Shown one piece after another: positions 23,697 to 41,424 of a DNA stretch of 64,000 nt (position 1 is its first letter; each line of letters begins with the position of its first letter). The stretch is from Rhinopithecus roxellana (taxonomy: Eukaryota; Chordata; Mammalia; Primates; Cercopithecidae). The translations under genes and the position numbers were made by a program. The stretch is from contig NC_044550.1 of assembly GCF_007565055.1 (NCBI RefSeq), positions 88,626,174 to 88,690,173 on the forward strand, written 5' to 3'. The notes under the pieces are model-generated. The model did not search any database. It saw only the letters and a list, made by a program, of their open reading frames with translations, and had not been told where the DNA came from.

Positions 23697-24974
23697 ACTT
23701 CCTAGAGCAGGAAAACCATGTCAATTACTTGCACCCACATAAGCAGTGGGATAGCAACTCTATAATCGTCTCATAGATTACCTACCACCCAGGCAAATGA
23801 GCTCACCATAAAAGTAACCCACTAACACGTGTACTCTGTATGATCCCCCTGGATAGGAGTCAATTGTGTGACTTTAATAGATAATTTTTAAGTTAGCTCT
23901 AAAGCATTAGAAGCATAACAATTGTAGTGGAAGAACTGCAAGTGGAAGAAATGGGAAGCTTTTTCCAAAAAGAAGAATCCAAACCCAGTAAAGAGTCATG
24001 GCTCTAGGTGTTTGGGAATCTAGCCTGGGGACCCTTCAAAGCTCAAGGAGCACGGTGCTTCAGGGCCCACTGACCTCCCTGAGACTATCATGATGCACAA
24101 AGGATCCTTTCTGCAGTGTGATCACCAGGTGTCTGCTTTTCCAAGAGGCAACATCATTTTATAAATACTTCCTGTGGGAATCAATATGTGTGTATAACAA
24201 AAAATAAATGTCTAGTCAAGTGTCTTATTTTTAATATTGTGTTATTTTTAAGAGCAAGACAGAGCCCTCATTTTCACCTGTTGTTCATGTGTATAGATAT
24301 TGCCTATAAAACACATCTTTCAAACATAATGACTACATTCTGACATTCATTACCTAGAAGGCATTTGCATTTTCTTCTTGGCTTCTACAACATATCACTG
24401 CATGTTCAAAGCACCTAAGGAGAGGTGAGGAAGGACATCTGAAAACATTCATTTTATCAAGGTAGACAATAGGAAAATATCCGAAGAACCTATTCCAAAA
24501 AATGCTACAATTATCAAGGTGGAAAACATTAGCATGCACACACATCCTTGAGCTCCTGACGTGACATCAACTGTTTTATGGATGCTGGTAGCTTAAAAGA
24601 GATCTTGCTGAGCACTTCAAAGACTGTCAATGTACATGAGGTCTAGAACAGCAGATAATGAGAATTTTTTGTACCATATCCTCAATTGCTCACATTATTA
24701 AAGGTTCACCTTTTCTAATTCCCCTTTAATTCAGTGGGGTAGGAAAAGAAGTTTATTCTTGCCTTGCTCCATCTCATCACTTCTAAACCACTAATTTATC
24801 ACCTTCCTTCCACATATCTTCATTTGAATTTCAAATTTGCTGTTCTCTCCAAAGCACCACTGAACTCCAAGAACTATTTCAAAGTTTTGGGATAACTTAA
24901 AAACTGACCAAAATTTTTCTTGTTCTCCTCAACCCTGAGAGTCTTCCCCTAGCTCCCACCCCACTTAGTCATGC
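23697..24974. other. Unassigned intergenic DNA
   Basis: No gene or recognised repeat. A 63-codon minus-strand frame (24354-24545) has no supporting features. Confidence 0.4.
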
Positions 24975-25480
24975 ATGTATTTACTCATTTATTAATTCAC
25001 CAAGTATTGACTTCCTACTACCACGGCCAGTATACCTAGGACTACCTAGACCTAAGAGGCTTACACAACAGATATTTATTGTCTCAGTTCTGAAGGCTAA
25101 AAATCCAAGATCAGTGTGCTAGCAAGCCTGACTCCTTCCAAGGGCTATGAAGAAAGGATTTGTTCCAGGTCTGTCTCCTTGGCTTGATCATTTTCTTTCT
25201 ATATTTCTTCATACCATCTTTCTTTTTTGTATGTCTGTGTCCAAACTTCCCTTTTTTGTAACTATACTAGACATACTGGTTTAAGGACCCACCCTACTCC
25301 AGTGTGACCTCATGTTAACTAATTACATCTGCAATGACCTATTTTCAAATATAGTCACATTCTGGGCAACATGGTGAGGTACTAGGGGTTAGGACTTCAG
25401 CAAATGAATCTGAGGTGAAAGGGACAATTTAATTAATAATAGCCAAGTACAATGCTAAATACTAAAGATAACAGACCCTG
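24975..25480 (-). mobile_element. L2 remnant split by MLT1 LTR
   Basis: 'gtatttactcatttattaattcaccaagtattgacttcctacta' (about 24978-25020) is the antisense start of the L2 3' end, and 'aagtacaatgctaaatac' after 25440 could be its continuation. Short and diverged. Confidence 0.45.
25029..25440 (-). mobile_element. MLT1-type LTR (ERVL-MaLR), minus strand
   Basis: 'cacaacagatatttattgtctcagttctg', 'gaaggctaaaaatccaagatc', 'ccaggtctgtctccttggcttg', 'tgacctcatgttaactaattacatctgc' and 'tagtcacattctgggc ... ggttaggacttcagc' are in the order expected for an antisense MLT1 LTR. Both termini are decayed. Confidence 0.75.
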
Positions 25481-25639
25481 TCTGACATTCTCTTCAACCC
25501 CTAGATCTAACCAAAGGCCTTTGCCTCCTACTTTGGAATAAAAACAAGGCTTATTTTGTAGAAATTCCATCAACCGTCATCTTCTTTACCTCTTTATCAC
25601 ATATATTCTCTTGTATTCTTTGTGCTTCCATACTTACTA

Positions 25640-25930
25640 CTAAGCAAACTAGGCCACTGAGCAAGCCAAAACCCAATTCAGCATGAGCAGTCCTAGGAAA
25701 ATGAAATTTAAGTTTTACCAATTAGAAACTGCCAGCAAACCTCTAACTAGGGATTTTGAGGCAACTGCTACACTTTAATCAAATATATTCTTTGCCTTGC
25801 TTCTACGTTCACCTTATAAAAGTCTTCTCTCCACACTCCTTCACTGGAGCCCCAAACCACTGGTGGTCTGGCGCTATCTAATTCACTAACTGCTACTTGC
25901 TGAAATGAACTCTTCAAAAATTGAATGTTT
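25640..25930 (+). mobile_element. Possible LTR, unclassified
   Basis: 'ccaattagaaactgcc', a TATA-like 'accttataaaagtcttctc' (about 25811) and 'cttgctgaaatgaactcttc' near the end resemble the promoter and polyadenylation layout of a mammalian retroviral LTR. No exact ends or duplication found. 25481-25640 and 25931-26534 hold nothing else recognised. Confidence 0.35.
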
Positions 25931-26534
25931 TATCACTAAAAAATGAATCTTTTATCACTATGTAAAGAGTCATTAAATGACTTGGTCACTATGACATTAC
26001 ATATTTGTGATTCAATGTATTCATGGCCAAGGCAGTTCCTGTTTTAGAATTTAAATGGTAAGTATTTAGGATATGCTTGATTAGGATACTTATTCAAGGG
26101 TTAAGAGGCTCACTAATGTATATCCTGAATTGTCAGGTATATTTACAATAGTTTTGTCTTTATTCAGTTACGTTTGCCTTAGCAGATAAAACCTTTTATT
26201 ATACTTCTAATTGAACACTTGTCTCCATGAATTAAAAAACATAGCTTAATTACTGTAAAAGAGTACTGAGAAACCAGAGGGCCTGGAAAATAGCAAATGG
26301 TACACATTCATAGACCTGCTAAGTAGGAAGCAGAAAAATGAGAGTACAAAATGTTTTGTAAGTAATGAAAGATAAAATTCCATTAAAAAGTGAAATTGAG
26401 GAAAATGGATGTTTTAATAACCAAATGAGACGTGTAGTCAAAAGCTGCCTCTTGGGATTTGATTAAATTGATTTGATATTTATATGCTGGAGAGATCAAA
26501 GTGGGAAAAGAGCTTCTAAAGAAATACTAAGCAT

Positions 26535-27430
<896 letters not shown>

Positions 27431-27464
27431 TAAGATGAGAAAAAGGCTTAAGAAAGCAATTTGA

Positions 27465-27799
27465 GGCCAGTACAATGGCTCACGCCTGTGATCCCAGCAC
27501 CTTGGGAGGGCAAAGAAAATCGCTTGAGCTCAGGAATTTGAAACTAGCCTGGGCAACATGGTGAAATCCCGTCTCTACGAAAAATACAAAAATTAGCCAG
27601 GGGTGGTGGTGCACACCTGTAGTCCCAGATACTCAAGAGGCTGAGGCAGGAGAATCACTTGAACCCAGGAGGCAGAGGTTGTAGTGAGCCGAGATGGAGC
27701 CCCTGCACTCCAGCCTGGATGACACATGTACCCTAGAACTTAAAGTATAATAAAAAAATTTAAAAAACAAAAAAAAGAAAGAAAAGAAAAAAAAAAAAA
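27465..27799 (+). mobile_element. Alu-L1 chimeric retroelement
   Basis: 27465-27724 is an AluS-like element from its 5' end to 'cagcctggatgaca'. The last ~20 Alu nt (cagagcgagactccgtctc type) are absent; instead the sequence runs into 'catgtaccctagaacttaaagtataata' (27725-27752), the terminal L1PA 3' UTR, then an A-rich tail to 27799. The join shares the bases aca. Decayed flanking similarity aaagcaatttga / aaagcgcttga could be a target-site duplication. Confidence 0.85.
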
Positions 27800-27848
27800 G
27801 CGCTTGACATTGAGAGAAATTTAATCCATTCTAAAACATTTGCATTTT

Positions 27849-29369
<1,521 letters not shown>

Positions 29370-29385
29370 AAAACATTTGCATTTT

Positions 29386-30727
<1,342 letters not shown>

Positions 30728-30850
30728 TCATCATAAGCCCTTAGCTACTTTTTGATTATAAATCATACACGTGTTATTTTTTATATAAATTAAAAATATA
30801 TTTTAAAAAGGTAATGAAGTCTGCAACAATCTACTCCCAACCTATTTGTC

Positions 30851-31124
30851 TGCCTTTCTTCTCTTCTTTCTTCTTTCGTTCTTTAGTTCTTCTTCTGTTG
30901 TGTCTCGTTTCTTTCTTTCTTTCTTTTTTCTTTTTCTTTTCTCTTCTTCTTTTCTTCTCTCTTTATTTCTTCTCTTCCCTGCTTTCCCTTCTTTTTTTTC
31001 TTTCTTATTCCCTTCCTTCCTTCCTCCCTCCTCCCTCCTCCCTCCCTCCCTCCCTCCCTCCTTCTCTCTCTCTCTCTCTCTCTCCTCTCTCTCCTCTTCT
31101 CTTCTCTTTCTTTCTTTTCTCTTC
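30851..31124 (+). repeat. Long polypyrimidine tract with (TTCC)n, (TCCC)n and (CT)n
   Basis: About 270 nt almost free of purines. 31008-31124 is 117 nt of uninterrupted pyrimidine, passing from ccttcctt to cctccctccc to tctctctc repeats. The Phe/Leu/Ser-rich frames on this strand and the Arg/Lys/Glu-rich frame on the other are composition artefacts. Confidence 0.97.
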
Positions 31125-31911
31125 ACCTTCGCTGCAACCAAAATTGACTATTCAACAGAAGTTACTCAGACTGTTCCCTTTGGTGCACTGGAGGAGCATT
31201 ATGTGGTACTAGGGGCAAATAAAAACCAGCCGGAGTACTAAGTATATTACCAACAGCATTTGTCTCATCTTCTTTCTTATAACTGTCCACACACACACCC
31301 CACCAACAACAATACCCACTATAACAACACATTCATAAGAGATGGTGCCATTTGGTCCTCAACTTAGCTTAGATTCCAAGATGTTAAGCTCTCTGCTACC
31401 CATCTACTGTGAGGCTGTGAGGTTGTTCCTGGTATTCAGTGCAGCATACCTCTTTAATTCTTCTTTCTCTATTTTAGTCATATTCTCTGCTAACTTAACA
31501 ACCCACGCCACATTCTTGGTCAGCTCCCAATCCTCAGACTCTGCTAACTTCATAATATAGGTCACCATGTGACTTGTTAACTTCTCCATCTGTCCAAATC
31601 TTACACACTCTTTCAGATCCACCTCAAATGCCAGTTCCTCATCATTTCTTCTTTGCACTCCACAAAGCTTTGCTTCCTATCTATAAAAACAAAGGTCACC
31701 ATACTTTATATTACATATTTGTTGTTTTTATAAATTTATTACAAAATTATTGTATATGTATATTTTAAGTTTCTCTCAATTTTAAATTCTTTCAAGGCCA
31801 GTATTACAGCTTGCTAATCTCTTATCTAACATAGTAAATGTAATATTTTAATGCATGTAATGCTGCTTGGATGAATATTTAACTGTATTTTAATTTTGGT
31901 GAGATTCTCAC
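31125..31911. other. Unassigned, possible faint L2
   Basis: 'ctttcagatccacctcaaatgccag' (about 31611-31635) is reminiscent of plus-strand L2. Otherwise nothing recognised; frames of 72 to 84 codons on both strands lack domain features. Confidence 0.35.
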
Positions 31912-32332
31912 TGTCTTAGTTCATTTAGTGTTTTTTTAAAAGAAATACCTGAAGCTAGGTAATTTATAAAGAAAAGAGGTTTATTTGGCTTATGGTTCTG
32001 CAGGCAGAACAAGAAGCATGGCACAAGCATCTGCTTCTGGAGGGGGCTTCAGGCTCCTTCCACTCATGGCAGAGGGTGACGGGCAATGCACAGAGATCCC
32101 AAGGCGAGAGAGGAAGCGAGAGAGAGAGTGGGGAGGTGTCCAGTTCTTTTTAATAATCAGTTCGTGCAGGAGCTAATAGACTGAGAACTCACTCACCCCT
32201 ACCCTTAGAGAGGGTATTAATATTCATGAGGGATCCACCCCCATGCCCCAAACACCTCTCATTTGATCTCCTACATTGGGGATCAAATTTCAACATGAGA
32301 TTTGGAGGGGAAGAAACACCTGAACTATAGCA
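31912..32332 (-). mobile_element. MST-type LTR (ERVL-MaLR), minus strand
   Basis: Starts TGTCTTAGTTCATTTAG and ends 'cctgaactatagca'. 'aggtaatttataaagaaaagaggtttattt', 'ccttccactcatggcagagg', 'gagagaggaagcgagagag' and 'atcaaatttcaacatgagatttgg' match antisense MSTB/MSTD. Flanking pentamers (ctcac / ttcat) are only loosely similar, so the duplication is decayed. Confidence 0.85.
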
Positions 32333-32779
32333 TTCATGGATTTTTATTAATTGAACAATTCGGAATTATTTTCTGTAGGTTTTTGAGGGGAGGCTTTCAT
32401 TTTCTTCATAGGCATTTACTGTATGTTACATACTTTTGTACTATGGCTCTTCCAAAACAAAGATAGCTTGCAAAATAGTAACAAAATAGTAAAGTAACAA
32501 AATAGTAACAAAAATAGTATTATGGTTAATAAAATGGAAACTGAAAATTTAAGTGTGGAAAGGAGTCAAATATGTCTCACATATTTTCTGTGATTGAGCC
32601 TTAATATTGTTTTTGCAACTTTCTAATATCTGGAGCAAAAAGGGAAATATTTATCAATTTCAACTGGTGTTTCTAGATAAAAGCTCTAATTTGAAGGTGT
32701 TGGTAACCAGCTAGACTTCCCAGGGAACTTTCAAACAGTGTGAGGGACATATCAAAAGATCTCACACATGGGAAATTAT

Positions 32780-34440
32780 GATCGATCCTAGAAGCAGAAA
32801 GTGGGACAGAAAAAAAATTTGGTGACATAATGGATGAATAGCTCCCAAATTTTATGGAGGACATGTTTACAGATTCAAGAAGCGCGGAACACCCTAAGCA
32901 GTGTGAATTTAAGATAACCACATCTAGGCATACCATATTCAAACCACAGAACCAAAAAGTAAAGAGAAAATCTTGAAAACAGCCAGGAAAAGAACAGCAT
33001 ATTTGAACAATTACTTGAACACATTTGAACAATGATTCAATTATTTTTTAAGAATTAAAATAAAGACATGTCCAGATAAAAATAAAACTAGCAGGGTTCA
33101 TCACCAGCAGCTCTGCAATGAAAAAAAGTGTTAAAGAAGCTCTTTTGGCTGAAGAAGAATCATACCAGATAAAAATCCAAATTTTCAAGAAGGAATGAAA
33201 AGCATAAGAATCTATAAACATCTAGGTCAATATAAGAGAATATTGTTGTCTCCTAATTTCTTTAAAATGCATATGGTTTCAAAGCAAAAACTAATATTCT
33301 TTTGTGTGGTTTATAGAATAAATACATACAATACATATGAAAATTATAATAAATTGACCTATAGAGTCGCAAAGTTTCTCCATTTTTCATGAAGTCATAC
33401 AATATTAACTCTAAGTAGACTGAGAAGAATGTATGTTGTAATTCCATGAGCAACCATTAAAACTAATGCAAAAAACCCTGAAAATCTAATAAATAAATTA
33501 AAATATAGTTTTAAAATATTCAATTAATCTAAAAGGAAGCAAGAAAGGTAGAATATGGGAGCAAAGAAGCAGAGGGGACAACAGAAAACAGATAGTAAAA
33601 TGGTAGACCTAATTGTAAACATGCCAGTAAATCTACTAGCTGTCATTGGACTAAACACCCCAATTAAAAGATAGAGATTGTCAGAATGAATTTTTTAAAC
33701 ACCCAAACATGTTATTTCAAGAAGATGCAGGCTGGGCACAGTGGTTCATGCTGGTAATCTTAGCACTTTGGGAGACCGAGGCAGAAGGATCACTTGAGCT
33801 TAGGAGTTCAAGACCAGGCTGGACCACATAGTGAGACCTAGTCTCTAAAAAATAAAAATAAACATAAATTAGCTGGGTGTAGTGGCACACATCTATAGTC
33901 CCACCTATTCGGGTGGCTGGGGTGGGAAGACTGCATAGCCCAGTTCGCACCATTGCACTTCAGCCTGGGTGACAGTATGCAATCCTGTCCAAAAAATCAA
34001 AACAAAAAAAGAAGATGCACTTTAAATATAAAGATGCTGATAGATTGAAATTAAATAGCTGGGAGAAAAATGCCATGCAAACTGTAGGCATGAGAAAGGC
34101 TAGAGTATTTATATTAGTATGAGATAAGGTAGACTTCAAGACAAAGAGTATTACTGGAATAAAGAGGGACATTTCATAATGCTAAAAGAACCAATAAATC
34201 AAGAAGATATAACAATCATAAATATGTATGTACCTAATACAGACTTTATATAAAGAAAAAAATGAGAATTACTGGAGCAATAGACAATTCCAGGATCATA
34301 CTTGGAGATTTTAACACTCCTCTCTTAGCAATTGATGGGCCAGTTACTCAAAAAATTCAGGGGAAAACAATGATATGATTTCTGCAAAAACAGATAATCC
34401 CTGATGTTGACAATAAAAAGATAGTTATACCAATGTTGCT
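32780..34440 (+). mobile_element. L1M ORF1 3' part to ORF2 endonuclease start, plus strand
   Basis: 'ccacatctaggcataccatattcaaaccacag' (about 32917-32948), 'catgtccagataaaaataaaac', 'ccattggactaaacacccc'-type inter-ORF phrase at 33645-33665 and, after the Alu, 'atataacaatcataaatatgtatg' and 'ttggagattttaacactcct' (endonuclease region). Broken frames. 32333-32780 may be further L1M but is too diverged to assign. Confidence 0.8.
33730..34008 (+). mobile_element. AluJ-like element inside L1M
   Basis: Diverged dimeric Alu starting 'ggctgggcacagtggttcat'. Exact duplications aagaagatgca at 33719-33729 and 34009-34019. Old J-type diagnostic pattern ('aggatcacttgagcttagg'). Confidence 0.93.
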
Positions 34441-34487
34441 GCTAATATCAAACTGTGAAACAAAATTTACCAGTGATGCATATACAG

Positions 34488-34540
34488 TCATGCTTCACTT
34501 GATGATGAGGATATGTTCTGAGAAATGAAAAATCTACACA
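34488..34540 (+). mobile_element. Short Tigger-type terminal fragment
   Basis: 'cagtcatgcttcacttgatgatgaggatatgttctgagaaatg' resembles the end of a small TcMar-Tigger family whose ends read CAGTCATG...TTCTGAGAAATG. The opposite end is not found. Weak call. 34541-34888 holds nothing else recognised. Confidence 0.45.
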
Positions 34541-34888
34541 AATCTACATGAAATATCTAATTTTTACTAGCACTTCTTGTCATGATACATCTTGGATAAA
34601 TTATTTTTTGAGCCTCACATATGACATCCATAAAATATTAATATAAATATCCATAACTCTCCAAAATCAGAAAGCTGGCCTGATACCTCCTTAGGTTTTC
34701 TTTCACTGCCAAAGTATATGATTCTGCAAAAGTAAAGCTATGAATTTTTCACCTGATACCCAAAATCTTGTAAGCTTAGAACCTGAAGACAGACACAGCA
34801 TGCAGTCTTATAGTAAACACAAATAATGCTATCTATAATGAAATTTTAACATTTTGACATTTGACAGAAGAATTCAAACCATCAAAAA

Positions 34889-35280
34889 ATATTTTTTGTG
34901 TGTGTGGAAAGTAACTTTATTCATTGTCCATAATGATGATTTTCTTATTTTTCTTTTCTGGAATGCTGTGTTAAATAAAATCTTATATATAAATACAATC
35001 TTTATAATATAAACACAATCTTATAGAGAAGACACATATATATATAAAACAAATGAAACCACAACTGCTCTTGTTGACGTGATAGGTAGGAGCCCAGATT
35101 TCATTCCATCTAGGGGAAAATCGAGCGCAGGTTCTCCCTCAAGGGAGCACCTCAGAACACAGCTGAAGGCTAAAGCGCGGGTGCAGTAATCACCGTAAAA
35201 GGAGTCTCCTTGGGTGGACATTCTTTCAGCTGCCATAGTAGTTTCTTATTAAGACTTTCCTGAAACTCCAAAAATCACTG
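34889..35280 (-). other. CpG-containing block with minus-strand polyadenylation signal, origin unknown
   Basis: 35070-35235 is clearly more GC- and CpG-rich (gacgtg, tcgagcgc, aagcgcgg, caccg) than its surroundings. A 71-codon minus-strand frame starts MAAERMSTQGDSF at 35236. Further along the same strand an AATAAA signal lies at 34921-34916, followed by a CA/A-rich run. This arrangement could be a processed pseudogene or a terminal exon on the minus strand, but I recognise no protein and see no target-site duplication. Confidence 0.3.
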
Positions 35281-35929
35281 ATCTGCATAGTCTCACTTTT
35301 TTCTACTCATCTCACTGCCAGACAATGATATGTGAAAAAATTATGCATCTCAGCATTTTATTACATTCTGTTGTAGTGCCTTAAATTGCTTTGCTGAATT
35401 GTGTTGTGTATAAATCTAATCAGCATTCCCTAATTCCCTTCTACCATAAGATCTCTAAAAGAATATATAATTGCTGAATTGACTAAATTATCAGGATCCA
35501 GCATCTGGTTTGAATTAAACATTAAAATATATGAGGAAAATGTTAAAAGACTCCAAAAGACAGCAATACAGATGAAAATATATGGAAAATAAAGGAAGTG
35601 AACCTGTTTAATTGGTCAAAGAAAAAGCAGTGAGAAACTTACTGTCTTTGAATTAGGAGAAAAAACTTAATGCAGTGACTTTTTAATCCTTACTATTTCA
35701 TGAGGGATTTGCTACAAAAAGGAGGGATTTCCTCTTAATGAGAACAGACTGGCCCCGCAGTGCTACTCAGCAATTCCAAATCAGCAAACTCGCCCATTGT
35801 TCTGAATAGTCTTTCTAAGCATTTACCATATTCTTCAAGATTTCTGTCCCACTTTCACTCTTTGAGAATATCCAAAAAGAAACTAGAAGGCATGAATAAA
35901 GGCAATGGGAGTGGGATTGCAGGGCATTG
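35281..35929. other. Unassigned AT-rich DNA
   Basis: No gene, RNA or recognised repeat. Confidence 0.4.
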
Positions 35930-36300
35930 CTAATGAGGGAAAGATGTAGCAGCTTCTTGGAATAGGAAGGATGTTTGATTCCAAAAGGACAGAGAGAGGG
36001 AGAAGTGCCGGTTGACCTCCAGGACTCTGAACTGTGCAGCTCAGTGAGTGGTGCTGCTGTTCACCAAGACTGGGCGTGTAGGAGGAGGCAGAAGATGGAA
36101 AGAAAAGGAAGGAATGGCGATGATTGGGGGAATATGTGTATTCCTGTTGGATACACTGAATCAAAGTGCCTTTGGGAATTGCGGTGGAAATGTCTAGAAT
36201 GCAGTCAGGTATACACAACTAAAGCTGGGTTGAAACACAGATTTTGGAGTTCTCGGTATGGCCAATGTCACAGGTATGGTTGAAACTGACCAAAAAGAGC
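35930..36300 (-). mobile_element. L2 LINE fragment, minus strand
   Basis: 36165-36260 ('aaagtgcctttgggaattgcgg', 'aaatgtctagaatgcagtcaggtata', 'attttggagttc') is in the order of antisense L2. The GC-richer 35975-36110 part is weaker. The 111- and 102-codon frames here lack recognisable domains and are explained by the lower AT content. Confidence 0.6.
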
Positions 36301-36550
36301 AAGTGAAAGAGAGGTACTCAACTTGGGATCCACAAACTCCTGTGGGTACCATGAGTGATCTTCAGGAGCATCCTTTAATCCCCTGAAATTTCATGAGATT
36401 TTTTGTGAGCATGTTCTTTTCCTCAGGAGAGAAGGCCTGTATCTTTCTCCATGTTCTCAAAAATTCGTTACCCAAAAAGGTTTTGAACCAGAGATCTAGA
36501 TTGAGAAATGAAAATATCCAGGAAACGCGCTCTGAAAAGTATGTCCATAT

Positions 36551-37200
<650 letters not shown>

Positions 37201-38353
37201 GGAGACAATCTGCAATTTTTAAGTTTCAGTTTTACGCTTCCTTGTTCTAAAAATACATTACATTCAAGTAGTTCAAAGACATTTTTGATTTAATAGTTAA
37301 ATGAACAAGTGAGCAAATATATTACCATTTGTTTCCTGATACAGCCAATAACAATAAAGGCAGAGTGCCATCGAAGAATGCAGAAAAAAGGAGGAGGCAA
37401 AAAAATAGGTAATTGAACAGTAAAGTAACTAAAAGGGTTAGTCACTGGCATTTATACTTATTAGTTTTCTGACTAAAAGTTATTATTTATATAAGCCTTT
37501 CATTTTATTATATATAATGTTAGATAGGAGCAAATGCAGCAGTTGTCAATAATTGCTAAAAGCCAACCACACTGGACAATTCAAAGGTCTTTATGCTAAG
37601 CCAAATGCTGTAAAACCTAATGTCCTAAGGCAGTTAGGCAATAAATGTTTACTGAGGAAAATGAACTCTTCTTTCCTAGCCAATTTGAATAAAAACAACA
37701 AAAGTCATTTCAAACATTTTAACATAATGCTACACACTCATCTCCAATAAAATACATTATTTCTCAGAGTTATAGGCTATTACATTATTGAAAATAGACA
37801 TGTTTCCTTACTTTTTATATTTAGTCCATGTTTAATACTTGCTATAAATAACTATCAGACAAGATGATGCCTCAACCCTAAGCAAAGTATTTTATACTTC
37901 CACTTTCAGAGATTCATAACACTTGATTTAGATTTTAAAATATTAAAATCTACTTTCTGAGATGCAGATATAACAAATACATCAATTTCACAATAGGAAA
38001 AGCATCTGTGTATTAAACAGTTCAGGTAGAAGATGGTCTCTGCAATCAAATAGCTTGTGAATTGATGCATTTTTCAAAGAGTTGTCTTAAATGAATTCTG
38101 CTGGGGAGAGCAAGATTTTCAAAGTGGCTGCCGTATCCTCATTCCTGTACTGACTCTTAAGAGCCAAGAAAGGAGAAAGAAGAATTGACATCTGCGCACA
38201 GTTTAATGTTGGTACAGGTGCAGCGCTAGCTACATAATTTGCAGGGTCCAGCACAAAATGAAAATTTGGGACTCCTTTTGCAAAAAGCAGGGGAAAGCAT
38301 TTTTTAAAGGTATGAAAATGTAAGGCTTTGTCATCTCTCTCTCTTTCTCTGTC
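37201..38353. other. Unassigned AT-rich DNA
   Basis: No gene. 38220-38310 ('tttgcagggtccagcacaaaatgaaaattt') looks like a widely repeated sequence I cannot name. A short CT run lies at 38332-38350. Confidence 0.4.
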
Positions 38354-38363
38354 TGTCACAGTG

Positions 38364-38648
38364 GGGTTTTTTTAATCAAATTAGAAACTGGAGGTAATTT
38401 TTTATATTTTATTTTATTTTATTTTACTTTACGTTCTGGGATACATATGCAGAACATGCAGGTTTGTTACATAGGTATACATGTGCCATGGTGGTTTGCT
38501 GCACTCATCGACCTGTCTTCTAGGTTTTAAGCCCCACATGCATTATGTATTTGTTCTAATGCTCTCCCTCCCATTGTCCCCCACCCCACGACAGGCCCCA
38601 GTGTGTGATGTTCTTCTCCCTGTGTCCATGTATCCTCATTGTTCAACT
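38364..38648 (-). mobile_element. Short L1PA 3' end with apparent 3' transduction
   Basis: 38402-38648 is the antisense L1PA 3' UTR (tttta-repeat tail, 'acgttctgggatacatatgc', ending near 'atcctcattgttcaac'). The flanking duplications tgtcacagtg are at 38354-38363 and 38649-38658, leaving 38364-38400 as non-L1 sequence next to the tail ('aatcaaattagaaactggag' plus a second T-run). Confidence 0.85.
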
Positions 38649-38658
38649 TGTCACAGTG

Positions 38659-39186
38659 TTTTTTATTTGCACTATAATGTTCTAGGTAAAGAAAAATTAA
38701 AATTTTAAATTATTAAGTTGAATTTTGCTGTTCATCTGTGTATTGTACAGTGCCAATTTTAAATGCAAATATAGGAATATTTAAGTTATACAAAATGACC
38801 ACAATTACTTGATTTGTATTTCACAGCTCACACATCAATATACATTTTGTTCTTAGCAAAACAATGGAAACACTGTGCAAAACTAACTCAACTGTTCTTA
38901 TTTCACTTCTTAATACAGCACATCCTACCAATACTCTCTGTGGATAAATAAGGAGGGTTTGAAAAAACAAGGAACTATGGATAATCCTACTTTTCACTTT
39001 CCCTCTTTGTCATCATTTTCAGTGTAAATGATTAGCTAGTATAAAAAAGAGAAAGGAGTAACAAGGGATGTGCTAGGGTACCTATGTATGTCATTGGTTT
39101 AGAAAGCCACTGCCCACTTTCAAAGCAATTCTGGTTCAAATAGATAGCGAGTCTCTCAGCCTGTTTGCACTGCACTTAGTTTGACA
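38659..39186. other. Unassigned spacer between two L1 insertions
   Basis: AT-rich, no recognised element or gene. Confidence 0.4.
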
Positions 39187-39200
39187 CTTGACTTGCTTAG

Positions 39201-41253
<2,053 letters not shown>

Positions 41254-41267
41254 CTTGACATGCTTAG

Positions 41268-41424
41268 TTTATACTACCGGTAGGTCTCCCTGAACTCCCA
41301 TGCATGTGCATCTGCTAGAATTCTCTGCCTCTGGAGCACTGCAAAATCTATGTGCTGATGGATTGGTGAGGCTATGTGCTAATGGACTCTCTAGGGCCAA
41401 AAGAGATCTTAAAATATTTTATTT
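41268..41424. other. Unassigned junction
   Basis: Sequence between the right duplication of the L1PA and the start of clear L1MA similarity; possibly the interrupted 5' part of that element. Confidence 0.35.

Noticed and set aside
30814..31241. 131-132-codon Phe/Leu/Ser-rich frames and the opposite Arg/Glu-rich frame
   Set aside because: They come entirely from the polypyrimidine tract and have no domain.
35883..36283. Overlapping 102- and 111-codon frames on both strands
   Set aside because: Explained by L2 sequence with fewer AT-rich stops; no domain.
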